Of a stretch of 64,000 nucleotides of DNA, positions 1 to 7,708 are shown piece after piece. Position 1 is the stretch's first letter. Each line of letters begins with the position of its first letter. Position numbers and translations under genes: made by a program. The DNA comes from UBA6814 sp040753075 (GTDB lineage Bacteria; Desulfobacterota; Desulfovibrionia; Desulfovibrionales; Desulfovibrionaceae), in NCBI GenBank assembly GCA_040753075.1, contig JBFMHA010000002.1, positions 1 to 64,000 on the forward strand, given 5' to 3'. The notes under the pieces were generated by a model that saw only the letters and a list, made by a program, of their open reading frames with translations, did not search any database and was not told where the DNA came from.

Positions 1-1
1 T

Positions 2-55
2 GACCCCGCCCGGGGCGGCGAAGCGTGGGGGCGCGGCCCCGGTCGCACGGAGTGA
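2..55 (+). CDS. possible 3' end of an upstream ABC-transporter gene (partial)
   Basis: An open frame enters from the left edge and stops at TGA 53-55, eight bases before the livF start. The visible tail reads DPARGGEAWGRGPGRTE, which is polar and low in complexity. LivF genes normally follow livG, so this could be the LivG C-terminus, but 17 residues cannot identify it and another TGA stands at bases 1-3 in a different frame. Inference only. Confidence 0.25.
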   Translation, partial: DPARGGEAWGRGPGRTE

Positions 56-62
56 ATCGGGC

Positions 63-860
<798 letters not shown>

Positions 861-888
861 TCCCCCACTTTTTCGAGGAGGAAAGGGC

Positions 889-2157
889 ATGGACCTCAAG
901 GAGCGCATGACCGGTGTGCGCAGCCATCTGGAAACGCTGTCCGCCGAGGCCCGGGAGTCCCATGCCTGGAGCCGCCTGGCCAGCCTCGTCGCCGCGGCCT
1001 GGGACAAGTCCGTCGAGTTCAGGACCCGCCTGGAGCGGGCCGGCCTGACTCCCTCGGATCTGCGCTCCCTGGAGGACTGGCCCCGCATCCCGGTGCTGCG
1101 CAAGAAGGATCTCCTGGGCCTGCAGAAGCAGGGGCCGCGCCTTGGCGGCCTTCTGGCCTGCGGGTTCGGCGATCTCTCCCGCATCTACCAGTCTCCCGGC
1201 CCCATCTACGACCCCGAGGGCCGCGGCCGCGACTACTGGGGCTGGACCGACGGGTTCTTCGCCGCGGGGTTTAGGCCCGGCGACCTGGTGCAGATGACCT
1301 TCTCGTACCATCTCACCCCGGCCGGGCTCATGCTCGAAGAGCCCCTGCGCGAGATCGGCTGCGCGGTCATCCCGGCCGGGCCGGGCAACACCGAGGTCCA
1401 GATCGAGCTGCTGACCCAGCTCCCGGTCACCGGATTCGTGGGCATGGCCAGCTACTTGCGCATCATCGCGGACAAGGCCCGGGCCGCGGGAATGGACCTG
1501 AAGAAGGACTTCAACCTCCAGGTGGCCTTCGTGGCGGCCGAGCGCCTGCCCGAGTCGCTGCGCCGCGGCCTGGAGGAGGACTTCGGCATGGTGGTGCGCC
1601 AGGGCTACGGCACCGCGGACCTGGGCTGCATCGCCTACGAGTGCGCCAAGCTGGGCGGCATGCACGCGGCCGAGCGCTGCTATGTGGAGATCTGCGACCC
1701 GGCCACCGGGGCGCCTCTGCCCGTGGGCGAGGCCGGCGAGGTGGTGGTCACCCCGTACTCCGACACGTACCCCCTGGTCCGCTTCGCCACCGGCGACCTG
1801 TCCCGCTTCACCCCGGAGCCCTGCGCCTGCGGCCGTACCTCGCTCAAGCTGGCCGGCATCCTGGGCCGGGTGGACGACACCGCCAAGGTCAAGGGGCAGT
1901 TCATCTATCCCTCCCAGGCCGCCGAGGTGGCGGCCCGCTTCCCGGCCGTGCGCCGCTTCCAGATCGTGGTGGAGAACCCCGGGGGCAAGGACGCCCTGGC
2001 CGTGGTCCTGGAGACCAGCGGCGACCTGGACCAGGAGGCCTTCGCCAAGGCCTTCCAGGATCGCCTCAAGCTCCGCCCGGCCCTGCGCGTGCTCCCCGCC
2101 GGCGAACGCCTGCCCGACGACGCCAAGGCCCTGGTGGACAACCGGACCTTCGAGTAG
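889..2157 (+). CDS. phenylacetate-CoA ligase family protein (AMP-forming)
   Basis: A 422-residue acyl-CoA synthetase of the PaaK type, which activates an aryl or short carboxylic acid with ATP to an adenylate and then a CoA thioester. Visible family features are the glycine-rich YQSPGPIYDPEGR segment, GTADLGCIAYEC where the adenylate pocket lies, RFATGDLSRF with the ribose-binding Asp, a cysteine-containing loop (EPCACGR), and GRVDDTAKVKG leading into the small C-terminal domain. Length matches PaaK (about 430). A strong AGGAGG at 875-880 supports the ATG at 889. It follows livF and ends at a perfect hairpin terminator, so it is probably the last gene of a transport and activation operon. Known role of the family is phenylacetate or indoleacetate activation; the real substrate here is not shown. 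Confidence 0.85.
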   Translation: MDLKERMTGVRSHLETLSAEARESHAWSRLASLVAAAWDKSVEFRTRLERAGLTPSDLRSLEDWPRIPVLRKKDLLGLQKQGPRLGGLLACGFGDLSRIYQSPGPIYDPEGRGRDYWGWTDGFFAAGFRPGDLVQMTFSYHLTPAGLMLEEPLREIGCAVIPAGPGNTEVQIELLTQLPVTGFVGMASYLRIIADKARAAGMDLKKDFNLQVAFVAAERLPESLRRGLEEDFGMVVRQGYGTADLGCIAYECAKLGGMHAAERCYVEICDPATGAPLPVGEAGEVVVTPYSDTYPLVRFATGDLSRFTPEPCACGRTSLKLAGILGRVDDTAKVKGQFIYPSQAAEVAARFPAVRRFQIVVENPGGKDALAVVLETSGDLDQEAFAKAFQDRLKLRPALRVLPAGERLPDDAKALVDNRTFE

Positions 2158-2177
2158 GGCGCCTGATCCGGCTGCAT

Positions 2178-2219
2178 AAACGAAAAGGGCCCCGGCCGTT
2201 GCCGGGGCCCTTTTCGTTT
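2178..2219. terminator. bidirectional intrinsic terminator
   Basis: A perfect 19-bp inverted repeat (2178-2196 with 2201-2219) closes on the loop CGTT. Its base carries A-rich and T-rich arms (AAACGAAAAG / CTTTTCGTTT), so it can end transcription from both the ligase gene and the convergent FlgO gene. Confidence 0.9.
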
Positions 2220-2231
2220 CGTGGGGTCGTC

Positions 2232-2822
2232 CTAAAACTTCGTGCTCACCGTGGGCTTCACGCGGGTGAGGCGGGAGCGGTTGGCGTCGGTGGCCAGTTC
2301 GGCCAGCTCGGGCGACAGGGGGATGGTGCGCGAGGACATGGCCAGGACCTCGTTGTCCGGGGCGTGGATGAGCTTGATGTTGAAGCGCACGCTGCGCGAG
2401 GTCTCGGTGAAGGTGCCCACCAGGATGAGGGCGCTGGGAACCTGGTTCTCGGCCAGGAGCTGCGCGTCGCGGGTGAGCAGCAGCTCGCCGGTCCTGGGCG
2501 CGAAGAGCACGGTCTTGCCCTTGCGGATGTCCTGCACCCGGTAGCCGGCCTGCACGAACCAGGAGGCCAGCTCCTCGGCGAAGAGCCGGGCCAGGGGCGA
2601 GGATGTCTCCAGGTCGTCCAGGCTGGCCGGGGTGGTGATCAGGAGCGCCTGCCCCTTGGCCGGCCCCTCCACGAGCTGGAGCCTTTCCACGATCTGGGCG
2701 TCGAGCTCCGCGGCCAGGTCCCGGGCGGTTTCCGGCACGCCGCCGGCCAGGGCCGGAGCGGCCAGGGCCAGCAGGGCCAGGGCGGCGGCAGCGGCCAGGA
2801 GGAGCTTGCGGGTCATGGGCAT
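2232..2822 (-). CDS. FlgO-domain exported protein (first copy)
   Basis: A 196-residue protein with a signal peptide (basic MTRK, then an Ala/Leu core ending in ALAGG around residue 27) followed by a FlgO-type domain. Recognisable features are a conserved ELASWFVQAGYRV helix, the LLTRD turn, the ALILVGTFTE strand and the VRFNIKLI strand. FlgO proteins of Vibrio are outer-membrane proteins linked to flagellar stability, and deltaproteobacterial relatives are uncharacterised. SD AGGA sits seven bases before ATG 2822. It is the last gene of a minus-strand set with a lipoprotein gene (2853-3125) and a second FlgO-domain gene (3239-4102). No flagellar genes are nearby, so a flagellar role is not assumed. 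Confidence 0.8.
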   Translation of the reverse strand: MPMTRKLLLAAAAALALLALAAPALAGGVPETARDLAAELDAQIVERLQLVEGPAKGQALLITTPASLDDLETSSPLARLFAEELASWFVQAGYRVQDIRKGKTVLFAPRTGELLLTRDAQLLAENQVPSALILVGTFTETSRSVRFNIKLIHAPDNEVLAMSSRTIPLSPELAELATDANRSRLTRVKPTVSTKF

Positions 2823-2852
2823 GGGCGTGTCCTTAGTTCCAGCGTTGGGGGC

Positions 2853-3125
2853 TCAGCGTTGGCTGCGGATCTGGCGGTCCGCGGCCTCCAGTTCCTCGAC
2901 GATGCGGGTCTTGAGTTCCGGGTTGCGCGCCGTGGCCAGGGCCTGGAGGTAGCGGTCGCGGGCCATCTCCAGGCGGCCCTGGGTCTGGTACTCCCGGGCC
3001 AGGGTGAAGTTGGCCAGGGTGTTCTCGTGCTCGGGCAGCACCTCGGCCTGGGTGGCGGGCTGCCGGCCGCAGCCGGAAAGGGCCAGGGCCAGGGTCAGGA
3101 CGAGGAGGTAGGCGCGCAGGTGCAT
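2853..3125 (-). CDS. small TPR-like lipoprotein
   Basis: A 90-residue protein with a short hydrophobic leader and a clear lipobox, LSGC, giving a lipidated Cys near residue 19. The mature part is a helical hairpin resembling a single tetratricopeptide unit: LANFTLAREYQTQGRLEMARDR shows the spacing of TPR helices. It probably sits in the outer or inner membrane facing the periplasm. It lies between two FlgO-domain genes on the same strand and AAAGGA precedes its ATG, so it is probably made with them. I cannot name a function; a scaffold for the FlgO-like partners is a guess from position. Confidence 0.75.
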   Translation of the reverse strand: MHLRAYLLVLTLALALSGCGRQPATQAEVLPEHENTLANFTLAREYQTQGRLEMARDRYLQALATARNPELKTRIVEELEAADRQIRSQR

Positions 3126-3137
3126 GGCTGTTCCTTT

Positions 3138-3172
3138 AGGGCGACTTTGCCTTGAAAAGGCTTAGTCGCCCT
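3138..3172. repeat. imperfect hairpin, first copy of a REP-like family
   Basis: AGGGCGACT-TT-GCCTT pairs with AAGGC-TT-AGTCGCCCT around the loop GAA, a 16-bp stem with two internal mismatches. A hairpin with the same core (GCGACT..GCC, then TGAA, then GGC..AGTCGC) occurs at 63817-63850. Here it lies in the leader of the lipoprotein gene, without a T-run on the coding (minus) strand. Confidence 0.7.
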
Positions 3173-3174
3173 TA

Positions 3175-3245
3175 TGCATTTCGTTGGAATAATGGAACAT
3201 TATTGCAACCTCTTGTCATGCTTCATGACTGAAATGCACTAGTGC
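3175..3245. promoter_or_regulatory. cluster of nested palindromes upstream of the lipoprotein gene
   Basis: Four inverted repeats lie within 71 bases: TGCATTTC (3175-3182) with GAAATGCA (3231-3238); AATAATG-GAA-CATTATT (3188-3204), extendable to TTG..CAA with one mismatch; GTCATG-CTT-CATGAC (3215-3229); and GCACTAGTGC (3236-3245), which contains the stop codon of the upstream FlgO gene. The stretch is clearly AT-richer than its surroundings. The two inner dyads share a three-base spacer, as paired operator sites might. Regulatory function is inference. Confidence 0.5.
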
Positions 3246-4102
3246 AGGTCCCGCTCCATGAGGGCCAGGCCCAGGCTGCCCTGGTCCTTGGCCTCCGCAA
3301 AGGAGCCGAAACGGGTGTACGCCTGCCGGAGGTTCACGCCCGCGCCCCGGGCCAGCAGGGTCCGGGTGGTCTCGTTCTGGCTGAACACCAGCCCGGCGGT
3401 GCGCAGGACCATGCCGTCGCCGGCCCGGAATATGCGGGCGTTGACGTACACCGAGCGCTTGTCGAAGTAGTAGGTCCCGGTGACCACCATGGCGTCGGGG
3501 CCCAGGGGGAGCACCAGGTTGGGGTCGCGGGAGAGCACGAACTCCCCGCCCTCGCGCGGGGAGATGCTGGGCAGGGCGCGGTACTCCCGCACCGGCACGC
3601 CCCGGCGGCCCAGTTCGTGGAAGAGCAGTTCGGCCACGAGCCGGCCGAAGGACGAACTCTGGTTGAAGTCGTCCTGGTGCACGAAGGAGGCGGGCAGGGC
3701 CACCGCGCCGGGCAGGCGCTCCCCGGCCTCCAGGAGTTGGCTGGCCAGTTCGCGCACCCGGAGCCTGAGTTCGCGGGCGTCCTCCAGGTCGCGGGCGGGC
3801 GGGGCCACGGGCTTGTCCGCGCCGAGCCACACGTAGCCGCCCCGGCCGTCCGGAGCCAGCACCCCGGAGTGCACGCTCTGGGCGTCGCGCCGCACGTAGG
3901 GCGCGCCGTTCACGTAGACCGTGCCCTTTTCCGTGGCCAAGGCGCCGGCCCCCGGGTCCATGCCCGCGGCCGCTGCGGACAACGCGGTGTAAGGACGAGC
4001 CGGGTCCGCCAGGGGGCTGTCCTGGGCCGGGTCCTGGGCCTGGGCGGGAAGCGAGGCCAGGGCCAGGGCCGCCGCCGCCGTCCAGGCAAGGAGGGTTTTC
4101 AT
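3239..4102 (-). CDS. FlgO-domain exported protein (second, longer copy)
   Basis: A 287-residue protein with a signal peptide (MKTLLAWTAAAALALASLPAQAQ). A low-complexity linker of about 90 residues includes GTVYVNGAPYVRRD. The C-terminal half is a FlgO-type domain matching the shorter neighbour: FGRLVAELLFHELGRRGVPV, a FVLSRDPNLVLPLG segment aligned to LLTRDAQLL, and AMVVTGTYYFDKRSVYVNAR aligned to ALILVGTFTE..VRFN. It is first in the three-gene minus-strand set and probably exported to the periplasm or outer membrane. Its stop codon is part of a palindrome. Family is supported by the internal paralogy; function is unknown. Confidence 0.75.
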   Translation of the reverse strand: MKTLLAWTAAAALALASLPAQAQDPAQDSPLADPARPYTALSAAAAGMDPGAGALATEKGTVYVNGAPYVRRDAQSVHSGVLAPDGRGGYVWLGADKPVAPPARDLEDARELRLRVRELASQLLEAGERLPGAVALPASFVHQDDFNQSSSFGRLVAELLFHELGRRGVPVREYRALPSISPREGGEFVLSRDPNLVLPLGPDAMVVTGTYYFDKRSVYVNARIFRAGDGMVLRTAGLVFSQNETTRTLLARGAGVNLRQAYTRFGSFAEAKDQGSLGLALMERDLH

Positions 4103-4386
4103 GCGTTGCTCCGTCGCGGCCGGGGGCCGCGTATGCTCGGGTTCTGCGGACTGTATCGGCGTCTTTGCGGCGAATCTTTAGGATGCCGTGGCGCGGCTTG
4201 CGCCCCCTGGGCTTTCGGGTAGAGTGGAAGACAGAACCGTTCTTCCGCCGGAGGCGCCGTGCGCCGGCATGCCCGGGACGGGCTCCGGGAGAAGCTGACC
4301 GCCCCGGGCGATCGGGCCCGGGGGCGCTTCTTGGATGACGAGTGGTCCCTGAACGGGAAGTGGAGCCAGAATGCGTTGTTTTTACT

Positions 4387-4429
4387 GAAAAAAGATCAGG
4401 CGGATGCGGCGGCCGCCGGTCCGTCAGAT
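4387..4429 (-). terminator. intrinsic terminator overlapping a stop codon
   Basis: On the minus strand an imperfect GC-rich hairpin (CGGA..TCCG enclosing CGGCGGCCGCCG) begins at the TGA of the dual-CxxC gene and is followed a few bases later by TTTTTT (4388-4393). The 4103-4386 stretch beside it, up to the FlgO gene start, shows no gene I can support. Confidence 0.5.
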
Positions 4430-4636
4430 TCTGTCAGCGGGAACGTCGGCCAGGAACTCGAAGAGCTCGTCCACGTGCTCGGGGAAGTCCTCGGTGCGGA
4501 AGCGCGCGCCGCAGGCCGGGCAGGAGAGGGTGACCTCGCGGCAGCCGCGGTGTGCGGCGAGGGGCTTTGCGCAGGCCTTGCAGGGGATGTCCGTGGCCGC
4601 ATCGCGGCGGCGTCCGAAGAGGGGCGTGTTCCACAT
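4424..4636 (-). CDS. small dual-CxxC zinc-ribbon protein
   Basis: A 70-residue protein with two CxxC pairs (CKAC and CPAC) about 20 residues apart, the layout of a small zinc ribbon or redox pair, then an acidic helix and the ending FLADVPADRI. It resembles a small family, common in Desulfovibrio, that I recall being annotated as dual CXXC motif small (seleno)protein. In the members I remember, the tail has Cys or Sec before (N/D)R; here that position is Ala. The upstream frame is open to 4813 but would run through the ferritin promoter, so I start at ATG 4636, which has no clear SD. It is divergent from ferritin. Family match is from memory; function is unknown, perhaps redox or metal related. 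Confidence 0.65.
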   Translation of the reverse strand: MWNTPLFGRRRDAATDIPCKACAKPLAAHRGCREVTLSCPACGARFRTEDFPEHVDELFEFLADVPADRI

Positions 4637-4695
4637 GACGGGCGGAGTCTGCCCCAAAGCGCTCCTGGCTGCAAGCCCGGCGGGGTGATCCGCCT

Positions 4696-4738
4696 GGTTT
4701 TCAATATTGCTTGCGAATACCGTGGGATGGTGTATGGT
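4696..4738 (+). promoter_or_regulatory. candidate ferritin promoter with overlapping dyad
   Basis: A possible sigma-70 promoter has -35 TTGCGA (4711-4716), a 16-base spacer and -10 TATGGT (4733-4738). A dyad GGTTTTC-N12-GAATACC (4696-4702 and 4715-4721) overlaps the -35. An iron- or peroxide-responsive repressor is plausible for a ferritin gene, but the match to a Fur or PerR box is only partial. Confidence 0.35.
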
Positions 4739-4790
4739 GGCCGATACGGCCCGTCCCGTCCGGGTCGCCACTATCCAGGAGGACATGCCC

Positions 4791-5306
4791 ATGATGAGCA
4801 AGAAGATGGTCAAGCAGATGAACGCGCAGGTGCAGTGGGAACTCTATTCCGGGTACATCTACCTGTCCATGGCCGCCTATTTCGCGGACCTGGGCCTTCC
4901 CGGCTTCGCCGCGTGGATGACCTCCCAGGCCTGGGAGGAGCAGACCCACGCCCTGCGCTTCTACAACTACATCATAGGGCGCGGCGCTCGGGTGGAGCTG
5001 CTGGCCATCGACAAGCCGCAGCACGCCTGGGATTCGCCCCTGGCCGTGTTCCAGCACGCCCTGGAGCACGAGCAGGGCGTGACCACGCGCATCAACGACC
5101 TCATGAACGTGGCCGTGGCCGAGAAGGATCACGCCACCCAGATCTTCCTCCAGTGGTTCATCTCCGAACAGGTGGAGGAGGAGGACAGCGTGGCCGAGGT
5201 GGTGGGCAAGCTCAAGCTCATCGGCAAGGACGGCAGCGGGCTGTTCATGCTGGACAAGGAGCTGGCCGCGCGTCCGTTCGCGCCCTGGCCGCCGGTCAAG
5301 GCGTAA
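4791..5306 (+). CDS. ftnA: ferritin
   Basis: A 171-residue four-helix-bundle iron-storage protein of the bacterial non-haem ferritin family, forming a 24-mer cytosolic shell that oxidises Fe(II) and stores the mineral. Ferroxidase-type ligands are visible: the early Glu in WELYSGYIYLS, the E-x-x-H pair in WEEQTHALRFYNY, Glu in LEHEQGVT and QWFISEQVEEE in helix D. Length matches FtnA. Three ATGs lie close together at 4785, 4791 and 4794. The SD AGGAGG (4777-4782) is only two bases from the first and eight from the second, so 4791 is preferred. The next gene, also ferritin-like, begins 52 bases downstream, suggesting a two-gene iron or oxidative-stress unit. Confidence 0.9.
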   Translation: MMSKKMVKQMNAQVQWELYSGYIYLSMAAYFADLGLPGFAAWMTSQAWEEQTHALRFYNYIIGRGARVELLAIDKPQHAWDSPLAVFQHALEHEQGVTTRINDLMNVAVAEKDHATQIFLQWFISEQVEEEDSVAEVVGKLKLIGKDGSGLFMLDKELAARPFAPWPPVKA

Positions 5307-5358
5307 CCCGGGAGGCCGCGACCGGACGCGTCGCATGGATCAACCAAAGGAGGCGCAT

Positions 5359-5883
5359 ATGGCCCGCAACGTCGACGACGTGCTCTGCAAGGCCCTGGAG
5401 CTGACCGAGAAGGCCGCGGAAGCTTACAGGAAGGCCAAGGCCGCCTGTTCCGAGGCCCTGGGCGCGGAGGTCTTCGGACTGCTGCTCAAGGACAAGGAGG
5501 AGTCGGCCCGGCGCATCGCGGACATCCGCCGCTCCCTGGGCCAGGGCAAGGGCTTTGCCGACGCCTGCCGCCTGCCCGAGGAGGACGCGCGCGACCTGTC
5601 CGGAGTTCTGGCCGGCCTGGCCGCCAGGTACGCGGCCCCCAAGGACGCCTGCCTCACCGAGCGCGAGTCCCTGAAACTCGCCGCGGACCTGGAGCAGGCC
5701 GGCGTCTCGTTCTACGAGGCCGAGCTGCCCCGGGTCCAGGACAAGGTCGAGAAGGAGTTCTTGCGGTTCATGCTCGGCGAAAGCCGGGACCACTACATGC
5801 TCGTCCGGGACATGCAGTCCTACTATGAGGACCCCGAGGGCTGGACCCGAGCCAAGGGCCGCGGCGGCCTGGACGGAGCGTAG
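5359..5883 (+). CDS. ferritin-like (rubrerythrin-type) protein
   Basis: A 174-residue, almost wholly helical protein. E-x-x-R/H style helices fit a ferritin-like or rubrerythrin-type diiron bundle: LELTEKAAEAYRKA, LLLKDKEESARRIADI, AADLEQAGVSFYEAEL and FMLGESRDHYMLVRDMQ. It has no rubredoxin CxxC domain, so it is not a full rubrerythrin. The start at 5359 is fixed by AAAGGAGG at 5346-5353; the ATG at 5335 lies before that SD and is ignored. It follows ferritin on the same strand and ends at a hairpin, which suggests a shared role in iron handling or peroxide defence. The diiron ligands are less clear than in its neighbour, so the metal site is inferred. Confidence 0.75.
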   Translation: MARNVDDVLCKALELTEKAAEAYRKAKAACSEALGAEVFGLLLKDKEESARRIADIRRSLGQGKGFADACRLPEEDARDLSGVLAGLAARYAAPKDACLTERESLKLAADLEQAGVSFYEAELPRVQDKVEKEFLRFMLGESRDHYMLVRDMQSYYEDPEGWTRAKGRGGLDGA

Positions 5884-5903
5884 TCGGCGGTTCGGAAACG
5901 CGT

Positions 5904-5939
5904 CCGGTCCGGCCGGGACAAACCTCCCGGCCGGACCGG
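5904..5939 (+). terminator. GC-rich hairpin after the ferritin pair
   Basis: A perfect 15-bp stem (5904-5918 with 5925-5939) closes on the loop CAAACC. Only CTTAT follows, with no long T-run, so it is a terminator-like hairpin rather than a textbook terminator. Confidence 0.6.
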
Positions 5940-5985
5940 CTTATCGGGCCGCCGGCTGCAGCGCCGCGGCTCAGGGAGTCACGAC

Positions 5986-7698
5986 ATGGCGGACGGCAGC
6001 GTGAACATCCTCGTCGCCGGCGAGGCCGGGCAGGGTCTGGTCACGGTGGGCGACCTCCTGACCAGGAGCCTGGTGCGCAGCGGGTACTTCGTGCACGTGA
6101 CCCAGGACTACCAGTCGCGCATCCGTGGCGGGCACAACAGCTTCGCCATCCGGGCGGCCACCTGTCCGGTGGAGGCCCCGGTGGACGAGATCGACATCCT
6201 GGTGGCCCTGAACCAGGAGAGCATCGACCTGCATCGCGGCCAGGTGAAGGAGGGCGGCCTCCTGCTCCTGGGCGAGTCCCTGGACCTGGAGGGCGAGTGC
6301 GTGATCCGGATTCCTTTCGCGGACCTCGCGTCCAAGCCCCTCTTCCACAACGTAGCGGCCCTGGGCGCCCTGGCCTCGGTCATCGGCCTGGACCGCGAGG
6401 CCCCGGCGGGCCTGCTCAGGAAGACCTTCGGCAAGAAGGGCGAGGAGGTCGTCCGGCAGAACCTGGAGGTCCTGGAGAAGTCCTACGACTGGGCCACGAG
6501 CCAGGGACGCTGCCGGCTTGCTCCCCTGCCGCCACTGGAGAATCCCCGGTCCCGGCTCATGCTCACCGCCAACGAGGCCATCGCCCTGGGGGCCATGGCC
6601 GCGGGGGTGAAGTTCTGCTCCTTCTACCCCATGACCCCGTCCACCTCGGTGGCCCTGACCCTGGCCGCCAAGGGTCCCGGTCTGGGGATCATGGTGGAGC
6701 AGGCCGAGGACGAGATCGCGGCCCTGAACATGGGCCTGGGCGCGGCGTTCGCCGGCGCGCGCACCATCGTGCCCACCTCGGGCGGCGGCTTCGCCCTCAT
6801 GGTGGAGGCGGTGAGCCTGGCGGGCATGATCGAGCAGCCCATCGTCATCGCCCTGATCCAGCGGCCCGGGCCGGCCACCGGCCTGCCCACCCGCACCGAG
6901 CAGGGCGACCTGAACCTGGCCCTCTACGCGGGCCACGGCGAATTCCCCCGGGCCATCTTCGCCCCGGGAGCGGTGGAGGATTTCTTCCATCTGACCATCC
7001 GGGCCTTCGACCAGGCCGAGAAGTGGCAGAGCCCGGCGTTCGTGCTGGGCGACCAGTACATGGCCGATTCCTACCGGGCGGTGGAGCCCTTCGACCTGGA
7101 CGCCCTGCCCGAGATTGCCGGGCCGGACCTGTCCGACGAGGGGGCCGAGGGCTACGAGCGCTACGCCCTGGCCCCGAGCGGGGTGTCGCCCCGGCGCATC
7201 CCGGGCTACGGCCGGTCCCTGGTGCTGGCCGACTCGGATGAACATACCCCGGACGGCCATATCACCGAGGACCTGGCGGTGCGGACCGCCATGGTGGAGA
7301 AGCGGCTGCGCAAGGGGTGCGGACTGGCTTTCGACGCCTTGCCCCCGGAGTATGCCGGGGACGAGAGTCCGGACCTGCTCCTGGTCAACTGGGGCTCCTC
7401 CCGGGGCGCGGTGCTGGAGGCGGCCGAGGTCCTGCGCCGCGAGGGCTCCAAGGTGGGCTGCCTGCACTTCAGCCAGGTGTGGCCCCTGGACCCCGACGGC
7501 TTCCTGTCCCGGCTCCAGGCCGCCGGGGACGTGGTCTGCGTGGAGGGCAACGCCTCCGGCCAGTTCGCGGACCTGCTGGCCAAGGCGACCGGCCTGCGCA
7601 TGCCCAAGCGGGTGTTGCGCTACGACGGGCTCCCCTTCACCGCCCGGTACATCCTGGACGCCCTGGGAACCGTGAGCGAATCCCTGCGTTGCCTGTAA
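5986..7698 (+). CDS. korA: 2-oxoacid:ferredoxin oxidoreductase, fused gamma-alpha subunit (KorA-like)
   Basis: A 570-residue subunit of a CoA-dependent 2-oxoacid:ferredoxin oxidoreductase. Residues 1-180 are the gamma domain (GEAGQGLVTVG; the CoA-side loop QDYQSRIRGGHNSF), followed by a pyruvate-oxidoreductase alpha domain (TANEAIALGAMAAG, FYPMTPSTS) and a C-terminal domain II (LLLVNWGSSRGAV). The fusion is the usual arrangement in the 2-oxoglutarate/2-oxoacid group. SD AGGGAG is seven bases before ATG 5986. The beta subunit begins ten bases after its stop. It acts in the cytoplasm, making acyl-CoA, CO2 and reduced ferredoxin. 2-oxoglutarate is the likeliest substrate in an incomplete anaerobic TCA cycle, but the family also takes branched or aromatic keto acids. 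Confidence 0.88.
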   Translation: MADGSVNILVAGEAGQGLVTVGDLLTRSLVRSGYFVHVTQDYQSRIRGGHNSFAIRAATCPVEAPVDEIDILVALNQESIDLHRGQVKEGGLLLLGESLDLEGECVIRIPFADLASKPLFHNVAALGALASVIGLDREAPAGLLRKTFGKKGEEVVRQNLEVLEKSYDWATSQGRCRLAPLPPLENPRSRLMLTANEAIALGAMAAGVKFCSFYPMTPSTSVALTLAAKGPGLGIMVEQAEDEIAALNMGLGAAFAGARTIVPTSGGGFALMVEAVSLAGMIEQPIVIALIQRPGPATGLPTRTEQGDLNLALYAGHGEFPRAIFAPGAVEDFFHLTIRAFDQAEKWQSPAFVLGDQYMADSYRAVEPFDLDALPEIAGPDLSDEGAEGYERYALAPSGVSPRRIPGYGRSLVLADSDEHTPDGHITEDLAVRTAMVEKRLRKGCGLAFDALPPEYAGDESPDLLLVNWGSSRGAVLEAAEVLRREGSKVGCLHFSQVWPLDPDGFLSRLQAAGDVVCVEGNASGQFADLLAKATGLRMPKRVLRYDGLPFTARYILDALGTVSESLRCL

Positions 7699-7708
7699 GG
7701 AGTCGGCC

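Noticed and set aside
4103..4386. Possible gene between the FlgO-domain gene and the dual-CxxC gene
   Set aside because: Frames here are short or Arg/Gly-rich with no ribosome site; I see only upstream and terminator sequence.
4424..4426. TGA read as selenocysteine in the dual-CxxC gene
   Set aside because: The extension after TGA is basic and short, the hairpin is a better terminator (T-run follows), and the family's redox position is already passed.
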